From Pedobacter lusitanus (lineage in GTDB: Bacteria > Bacteroidota > Bacteroidia > Sphingobacteriales > Sphingobacteriaceae): 64,000 nucleotides of DNA. The DNA is taken from contig NZ_CP157278.1 of NCBI RefSeq assembly GCF_040026395.1, positions 2,046,001 through 2,110,000 on the forward strand. Direction: 5' to 3'. The notes under the pieces were generated by a model. That model ran no database searches and was not told where the DNA came from. It was given only the letters and a program-made list of their open reading frames with translations. Below are positions 63,101 to 64,000 of this stretch, in pieces. Within the stretch, counting starts at the first letter, position 1, and every line of letters starts with the position of its first letter. A program made the translations under genes and the position numbers.

Positions 63101-64000
63101 TAAAGGTCCCTTTTCCAGATCAAAAGCTGTGTTAGCGTAATAATTTGTTATTTCATTTATTTTTTGATCAGCCGTTTTACTGGTGACAGCTTCAGCCTGA
63201 AAAATCTGTTCAATATATACTTCAGGGTTGATTTTTTGTTTTAATTCTCCCGCTGCAGTGACAAAAGTAGTTCTGAGTATTTCATGCCGTTCACAAAGTA
63301 TTGCAACAGCTTGTTTAAGTAGCTCAACTTTCAGATTTCCCTGTAGTTTGTAGCAAAGAGAGATGTTGTAGGCACTGGAGTTATTTTCCAGCTGACTTAA
63401 AAACCAAAACCGTTTCTGGATATCAGATGCCTCATAAAGTTCCTGTTCTGGAATAGCAATAACAGATGCAGAAACAGCAGTAGATTGTTTGCTTATAAAA
63501 TCACCCAGCGCATCTATAGAGGGCCATTCAAAAATGCTGTTTAAAGCAATTTGGGTACTAAAAGTCTCATTAATAACTGAAGCAAACTGAATGGCCTGTA
63601 AGCTGCTTAATCCGCTATTAAAAAAGTTATCCGAAAGAGAAGCTTTCTGATGGAAAAGCCTCTCCCATATATTCGTCAGGGTCTCTTTCAGGTCTGCATG
63701 AGCCGAATACAAAGAGGAGTTTTGCTGCATTTGCAGTTCCTCCATTTCCTTTAGGCTCTCCTTAAATTTTCCTTTTTTATAATCATCAGTTAATTTGAAA
63801 TGCTGGATCTTCCCGCTGGTTGTTTTCGGAACCTTTTTAACTGGAATTACCATACTGGCTATCACTCCCAATCTCGTTGAAATCAACTCCTTTACTTTGG
63901 TTGCCAGTGGTAAAAAAGATGCAGCAGTTCCTTTATGAAGAATAAAGACAATCAGCTCTTCCGTAAAATCATAATTATTTTTTACGCCACATGCGACTAC
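45152..64000 (-). CDS. NRPS-1: acyl-AMP ligase end - ACP - 5x(C-A-PCP) - C - Fe/2OG hydroxylase (5' end missing)
   Basis: The frame is open through the right edge (38 more codons beyond the TTG at 63886), so the true start lies outside. Residue numbers here count from that TTG. The first about 45 residues are the end of an acyl-AMP or acyl-CoA ligase (KVPKTTSGKIQ), then an ACP (GLSSLQA), so a fatty acid starts the chain. Five C-A-PCP modules follow. C motifs are at about 282, 1336, 2393, 3455 and 4518 (all HHIIxDGWS), A motif a3 at 764, 1814, 2868, 3930 and 5005, and PCP serines at 1147, 2209, 3268, 4330 and 5391. A sixth C (HHIICDGWS, 5578) serves NRPS-2. The end (about 5892-6244) is a fused oxygenase. 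By-eye pockets: DTESIGTVC (Lys-like), DVGEI(G/S)SID (Dab/Dap-like), DAQDLGVVN twice (Gln-like), DILQLGVVW (Gly). Modules 3 and 4 are near-identical copies. Confidence 0.95.
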   Translation of the reverse strand, partial: VVACGVKNNYDFTEELIVFILHKGTAASFLPLATKVKELISTRLGVIASMVIPVKKVPKTTSGKIQHFKLTDDYKKGKFKESLKEMEELQMQQNSSLYSAHADLKETLTNIWERLFHQKASLSDNFFNSGLSSLQAIQFASVINETFSTQIALNSIFEWPSIDALGDFISKQSTAVSASVIAIPEQELYEASDIQKRFWFLSQLENNSSAYNISLCYKLQGNLKVELLKQAVAILCERHEILRTTFVTAAGELKQKINPEVYIEQIFQAEAVTSKTADQKINEITNYYANTAFDLEKGPLWKVILLENPASEFVLLFNIHHIIADGWSLGVIVDEISLIYGSLSSGNDILLPALPFQYKDYVVWKKSAEKGESYLSHKEYWEKEFDFGNGHSLTQLPFAVAGAQKSTSGGNIISFELPDRITESLKTLSAAHESTLFMTLIALLNTLFYKYSGETDITFGTDLAGRNQKGLESQIGCYLNTLLLRTRFDKKDTFGRLLRRVKSKVLKAYEHQEYSFDQLVEEKTDYTQVARNELFNVLVLLQNFDFDFDFKNLDNAVESEFYPVQIDTAFIDLQFEFIQTRSSLVLNIRYSTDLFDQEQIKRLGSHFLKLTDSVIQDPNLPLLSYQVLPEQEQQRLLMEFNPPFQSLQDSLSIIDLFGQQVERHPDAIAIAYLNDQITYRELNIRANQLAHFLLTKYQIKSGSRVGIMFLPSPYAIIGILATLKINGVFVPVDPAYPADRINYIIENSELDLLLCDSISFEYQGALKKEKTILVDEIADELRNCPADNPSFTGYHELAYINYTSGSTGKPKGVMIGHQSLVDYVLTFIQYFELTAQEVVIQQSSLSFDTAIEEIFPVLCVSGKLVILKDGGRNIDELLQTAERQSATLLSTTPLVINEINNHPGYLKSLRILISGGDILKPAYISNLFGKTAIYNTYGPTESTVCTTFNPVKNHSDAANIGWPVANRKVFIVDELMQIVPVGITGEICIGGMGLAKGYVNNETETAAKFVVADFGEKIRVYKTGDLGKWNENGSISFIGRKDDQLKIRGYRVELAEIEGTILKLEAIEDALVLASEDHNGETYLIGFYIEKGVHTQDLRKYLHQQLPDYMVPRLLVTLNEFPLTPNGKVDKQALLAMEFTTEIFVEDRERLLSPAEQILVEIWEDILNKSSVSIFNNFFELGGNSIKATQLIAHIRSRLHVELALKTLFLNPTIKELAEEMLKYETVRTPGIRVIRKMDYYDVSPAQKRLWILDQFRENQIAYNLSWEYELKGELEVELLQKSFQKLVERHEILRTTFVVIEEEVKQKIHEDYTTISQTFIDLTQFDEVKKASLRDQSIQENKSTSFDLANGPLLRTIILKLDADSHLLLFAMHHIITDGWSMNILAGELVSVYNDFKAGKENLLPPLPFHYKDYVYSAQNSAISAEDKHREYWLDQFSDELPVLALATDLPRPVFQTYNGHVTSFMLEDELYNGVIGLSRSKDSTVFMVLLASVYALLNKYTAQQDIILGIPVGLRDEQQLENQIGYFLNTLPIRTKFDESASFELLLEEVKGNLIQGYEHKSYPFDKMVDDLVSARDMSRSPVFDVMVGFQNTGLAVNELEKLDGIQAIPYPATGLISQFDLSIDFFELNDELKVSIEYNRDLFTESRIERLSAHLRNIIAAIVHNSKSSLAHLEYLGEKEKDLVLHLFNDTALPVAENLTFQELFEAQAACSPDAVAVICEDSRITYKALNEKANQLAAYLRASFEIIPDQLIGVMVSRSVWSVVAVLGVIKSGAAYVPVDPEYPQSRIEYIIEDTKIKILLTDQADVVISKEDISVINLNELNEELSSFDSANPEQTISPANLAYVIYTSASTGLPKGVMVEHKNLVNIAKGWTSAYRLDTFEVRLLQIASISFDVFCGDLCRALLNGGSMVICPSQARFDLESLYQLILENKINIFESTPALVVPLMDYIAEEGYDISFMEMVILGSDTLLLEDYKRILSNFKDQFRIINSYGTTETTIDSSFYEVSADDLLPVSNVPIGRPMANTQYYILDHYQNPVGVGILGELYIGGSGVGRGYINLEEQSRDRFRVNPFITGGRVYKSGDMARWLEDGTVEFIGRSDHQVKVRGYRIELGEIENTLLKHEGVSQSVVLCRTDDQGEKELVGYYAGVADAVTLRSFMGGYLPEYMIPGYLVRLDTLPLTANGKIDRKQLPDPVRDSGSSKSYEGPRNQTEIQVGRIWSEVLKREQIGIHANFFELGGHSLKAIQVISRLHKELGLKLELRSLFAHPTIAGLSVEISKGRKVSYEEITAIPVEADYALSHAQQRLWILDQFEQDRIAYNMPSAYRFKGLLDIKALEASFNSLIERHEILRTIFISVEGEPRQKVLPAAACQFQLGYLEAMGEEDLQELVKVELAGSFSLDQWPLLKAGVIRTGEGEHILVFNMHHIISDGWSTEVMTDELVRLYQSKQNGQEAGLAPLAIQYKDYAHWQNRQLQEGRFAASASYWQSQFSGEIPVLDLPLDYKRGLIKTFKGNSISASLGAELSRDIQQLGQAEGMSVFMILLSLLKILLYRYTGQEDMVIGTAVAGRSQKSLESQLGFYVNTLAFRTVVNGEEPVITLLHKIKQSVLEAYEHEQYPFDLLIEDLELSRDMSRSALFDVMMVFQNAELNGAGIEELEGIEVSAFNLANTISKFDLTFNFAAKDSVVELEIEYNTALFKAESISRLLGHFKELAGAVIAGQTVALNQLSYIPIAEQLQLIEGFNQTARSYTGGATIQELFEEQVARTPLAIAVSDGAGELTYQELNTRSNQLAGYLQSHYGIKKDELVGIMMDKSTELMISILAILKSGGAYVPVDGAHPAERKAHIIRDSQLRVLLTGADPGAEFSVPVVQVTEDLYGGYATDNLNQSYSGDDLIYVLYTSGTTGVPKGVQIEQHSVVNLSHWLKEIIYSKHDRPLVSLLTASINFDASVQQLFAPLLNGGQLILIADEVKKDPAQYIQTIIAGKVDVIDITPAYLGVMLSHLEESGIGMALQYTLTGGEALSEDLCLRYETIFGEQSSLINVYGITECTVNSSYEFAGVTPKGTRKTTRSSDSSIGTPLPNHQLYILDGSGNPVPIGVKGELYIGGSGVGRGYINLEEQSRDRFRANPFITGGRVYKSGDMARWLEDGTVEFIGRSDHQVKVRGYRIELGEIENTLLKHEGVSQSVVLCRTDDQGEKELVGYYAGVADAVTLRSFMGGYLPEYMIPGYLVRLDTLPLTANGKIDRKQLPDPAEDSGKSESYEGPRNQTEIQVGRIWSEVLKREQIGIHANFFELGGHSLKAIQVISRLHKELGLKLELRSLFAHPTIAGLSVEISKGRKVSYEEITAIPAEADYALSHAQQRLWILDQFEQDRIAYNMPWAYRFKGLLDIKALEASFNSLIERHEILRTIFISVEGEPRQKVLPAAACQFQLGYREASITLGEEDLQELVKAELAGSFSLDQWPLLKAGVIRTGEGEHILVFNMHHIISDGWSTEVMTDELVRLYQSKQNGQEAGLAPLVIQYKDYAHWQNRQLQEGRFAASASYWQSQFSGEIPVLDLPLDYKRGLIKTFKGNSISASLGAELSRDIQQLGQAEGMSVFMILLGLLKILLYRYTGQEDMVIGTAVAGRSQKSLESQLGFYVNTLALRTVVNGEEPVITLLHKIKQSVLEAYEHEQYPFDLLIEDLELSRDMSRSALFDVMMVFQNAELNGAGIEELEGIEVSAFNLVNTISKFDLTFNFAAKDSVVELEIEYNTALFKAESISRLLGHFKELAGAVIAGQTVALNQLSYIPIAEQLQLIEGFNQTARSYTGGATIQELFEEQVARTPLAIAVSDGAGELTYQELNTRSNQLAGYLQSHYGIKKDELVGIMMDKSTELMISILAILKSGGAYVPVDGAHPAERKAHIIRDSQLRVLLTGADPEAEFSVPVVQVTEDLYGGYATGNLSQSYSGDDLIYVLYTSGTTGVPKGVQIEQHSVVNLSHWLKEIIYSKHDRPLVSLLTASINFDASVQQLFAPLLNGGQLILIADEVKKDPAQYIQTIIAGKVDVIDITPAYLGVMLSHLEESGIGMALQYTLTGGEALSEDLCLRYETIFGEQSSLINVYGITECTVNSSYEFAGVTPKGTRKTTRSSDSSIGTPLPNHQLYILDGSGNPVPIGVKGELYIGGSGVGRGYINLEEQSRDRFRANPFITGGRVYKSGDMARWLEDGTVEFIGRSDHQVKVRGYRIELGEIENTLLKHEGVSQSVVLCRTDDQGEKELVGYYAGVADAVTLRSFMGGYLPEYMIPGYLVRLDTLPLTANGKIDRKQLPDPAEDSGKSESYEGPRNQTEIQVGRIWSEVLKREQIGIHANFFELGGHSLKAIQVISRLHKELGLKLELRSLFAHPTIAGLSVEISKGRKVSYEEITAIPVEADYALSHAQQRLWILDQFEQDRIAYNMPWAYRFKGLLDIKALEASFNSLIERHEILRTIFISVEGEPRQKVNRFISNSFKIKYIDLSEDHAAAGKAKDMAIEETRRSFDLEKGPLLRGTLIRLNASEHVFLFTKHHIISDGWSVTVMMEELVTLYNSYLKGEDNPLLPLKIQYKDYAHWQNNLLENEMLSGGHKAYWANQFANKVPVLELPSDFPRPALKTFNGEVSTFDIEESVFQKIRQSAIKKESGIFITLIASLTALLYKYTNQTDIVIGSPVASRDSKELENQIGFYTNTLPLRTSFERNDTFEVLLEKVKDTVLGGYEHQIYPFDKIVDDLNLERDLSRSPLFDVMAVLQNAEAGTSGLTGFEGLNISGFEGDATISKFDLCFFFTENENTLSCVLEYNTDLFAKESIENLIQSYKQILLSAFDNTAQSLYELECLTPENKKLLLEDYNNTKADFLSDTNIHKLFEAQVVKTPKAVALTFEGRSFTYEQLNLKSNQLSHYLTTNYQVKEGDLVGMLTDRSEWMVIGMLSILKSGAAYVPIDPLYPKERIAYILNDTGLKTLLTGSEYIAICDELQNELAGFQNYICLTDDLSLLEELPGTDLNLSLSASDLAYLIYTSGSTGLPKGVQIPHYAVLNFLNSMQKEPGITPHDRLLAVTTYTFDISVLEIFLPLISGAEIFLLGKESAADPEILKQVIAFEKPTIIQATPVTWNMLVNSDWKGDQQLKVLCGGERLNRDLGSKLIRLCNSLWNVYGPTETTVWSTIKRIQIETDLLTIGRPIDNTQIYIVDDENRLVPPGVTGEILIGGDGLAKGYWNRPELTAEKFIDVPFSPGSGVYKTGDLGRWSVNKELIYLDRKDNQVKVRGHRIELGEIENCLLNLQNIDDVVVITKQDQDGIAFIVAYLVAEEHLDPGELIQKMKVKLPGYMIPSYFVQLTELPKTTSGKIDRKALPSPEGLSLTAHQKHVFPVTETEARLVEIWESVLQRSPVSTADDFFEIGGHSLKATQLVSHIFKNLNTKIELRNIFTLRTISALAKLMDQLNLSTHEQIVPVKEMEFYDLSHAQKRMWILNEIGEEQDSYNLYLGYEFKGELHLTEFRKAFDILIERHESLRTTFTVVDGEPMQQIHQHLNGFEIGYVDLSSAGDETMTEKTIRDEEIKRTFDLEKGPLLRARLIRLEAGKHIFLFTIHHIICDGWSLGVIMEEVLELYNSLRNGNESTLKPLRIQYKDYANWQNEQLNEQNLKLHRAYWLGEFKEKVTALNLPVDFPRQAVKSIQGERILFSIQEQEAERLKNISQKNGATLYMTLLASLNILLSGYAVEKDIVIGSPIAGRNHIDTENQIGLFINTLPIRTKLNPDELYSRFLESVKLNLLKAYEHQMYPYDLLIEELDIPRNTNRGQLFDVGFTWQNLNHTESGNQQEFSISPLEWDADYVKTDFWLHAWETNHEIHFSFSYLSALYKPATIESIIEDFRLLLHTIANSPDSTIHQLTETLSHTRKTKSVMNENKIKEKNLEKFFSKPAKKVSLSEEILISESFLTPGKTYPLVVKPNIEDFNLTDWLKDNLAFVKQRLHQHGALLFRDFKSTSLPFFQEFVKNLSANRMSYVDQSSPRSLVDDNLYTSTDHPADQVIHMHNELSYSNEWPMQILFFCKQPSDEGGETPIADSRKVLSLLSVATRDKFAAKGIMYVRNLVEGFGLSWQTVYQTDDKNVVEAYCNRNNINFSWESDRHLKISWTRPAIQNHPLTGEPVWFNHGFFFNALNLEESVREVLLSSEEFPFNTFYGDGTPIEPSVLEEIGNAYEKSKEEFTWQKGDILLLDNMLMSHGRNPFKGPRSIIVGMADPHNLVAAKADVAE
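45155..46212 (-). other. Fused SyrP/TauD-type Fe(II)/2-oxoglutarate oxygenase domain
   Basis: This is the C-terminal domain of NRPS-1. The iron ligands are visible: His6023 and Glu6025 in HNEL (the HxE form, as in AsnO- and SyrP-type amino-acid beta-hydroxylases, rather than HxD), and the distal His6214 in MSHGRNPF. Arg6223 in GPRSIIVGM is the likely 2-oxoglutarate anchor. It should hydroxylate a carrier-bound Asp or Asn at the beta carbon. It directly precedes the Asp module of NRPS-2. Confidence 0.88.
50526..53711 (-). repeat. Tandem repeat unit, 3186 bases (intragenic)
   Basis: The unit starts at ACCTTTTGTC (50526) and repeats at 53712. In the protein it covers part of C4, A4, PCP4 and the start of C5. 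Long stretches are identical to the next unit, for example around 51481-51540 and 54667-54726. The left end lies inside C5, just after EPRQKV, beyond which the copies diverge. Confidence 0.9.
53712..56888 (-). repeat. Tandem repeat unit, 3177 bases (intragenic)
   Basis: This is the second unit of the same repeat, covering part of C3, A3, PCP3 and the start of C4. The 9-base length difference between units is a three-residue indel in the C domain (ASITLGEED in C4, AMGEED in C3). Both A domains give the same pocket code. Confidence 0.9.
56889..57857 (-). repeat. Partial third copy of the tandem repeat
   Basis: About 969 bases match the other units: the C-terminal part of A2, PCP2 and the start of C3. 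Identity stops at 57857, within A2 at GELYIGG. The substrate-binding half of A2 (Dab/Dap-like) is thus unlike A3 and A4, while its C-terminal subdomain is shared. Confidence 0.88.

Noticed and set aside
63884..63886. TTG at 63886 as the true start of NRPS-1
   Set aside because: The frame upstream is open to the window edge and encodes more ligase-like sequence, so the start is internal.
474..64000. Identity with the pedopeptin or isopedopeptin cluster
   Set aside because: Those products have nine residues as I remember; this line has 15 A domains and a ketosynthase. A relation at family level remains possible.
1..64000. tRNA, rRNA, CRISPR arrays or insertion sequences
   Set aside because: I found no tRNA-like cloverleaf, spaced short repeats or transposase anywhere; gaps are short and AT-rich.

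Overview
The window is almost entirely one giant lipopeptide biosynthetic locus. Every gene lies on the minus strand, so transcription runs from coordinate 64000 down to 1. The AT-rich composition, AT-rich gene starts without strong Shine-Dalgarno sequences, and the protein style point to Bacteroidota, probably a Pedobacter-like or Chitinophaga-like member. That placement is an inference; no rRNA or housekeeping gene is present.

Layout in order of biosynthesis. NRPS-1 (64000-45152, cut at the right edge) carries the end of an acyl-AMP ligase, an acyl carrier, five C-A-PCP modules, a sixth C domain and a fused Fe(II)/2-oxoglutarate oxygenase. NRPS-2 (45099-40570), NRPS-3 (40507-36536) and NRPS-4 (36485-26958) each begin with a condensation-like domain that lacks the HHxxxDG motif or is truncated; this is called C* here. 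A KS / AT-remnant / carrier / C protein (26818-22856) inserts a polyketide step. NRPS-6 (22774-18281) is a second C*-A(Asp)-PCP-C protein. Two small enzymes (18143-16154) look like SbnA and SbnB, which make L-2,3-diaminopropionate (Dap). NRPS-7 (16046-5586) starts with an adenylation domain split by a methyltransferase and ends in an epimerase. NRPS-8 (5132-474) has a D-type C domain, A, PCP and an odd terminal C domain. A SyrD/PvdE-type exporter starts at 386 and runs off the left edge.

How it works together. There are 15 adenylation domains and 15 condensation domains with an apparently working motif in the right places, plus one ketosynthase step, one epimerase and one terminal C domain. 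If the genes act in map order, the product is an N-acylated peptide of 15 residues with one two-carbon insertion. By-eye pocket codes suggest: acyl - Lys/Dap-like - Dab/Dap-like - Gln - Gln - Gly - Asp - ? - Asn - Ile/Val - Thr - [malonate unit] - Asp - ?(methylated) - ? - D-? - ?. The fused oxygenase and the C* domains in front of Asp and Asn modules suggest beta-hydroxylated Asp/Asn residues. No thioesterase, active acyltransferase, ketoreductase or MbtH-like gene is visible in the window.

The most unusual points are the C* domains paired with a fused hydroxylase, the a2-a3 methyltransferase-interrupted A domain, a 2.3-copy tandem repeat of about 3.18 kb inside NRPS-1, the KS module with a dead AT, and the terminal C domain in place of a thioesterase.
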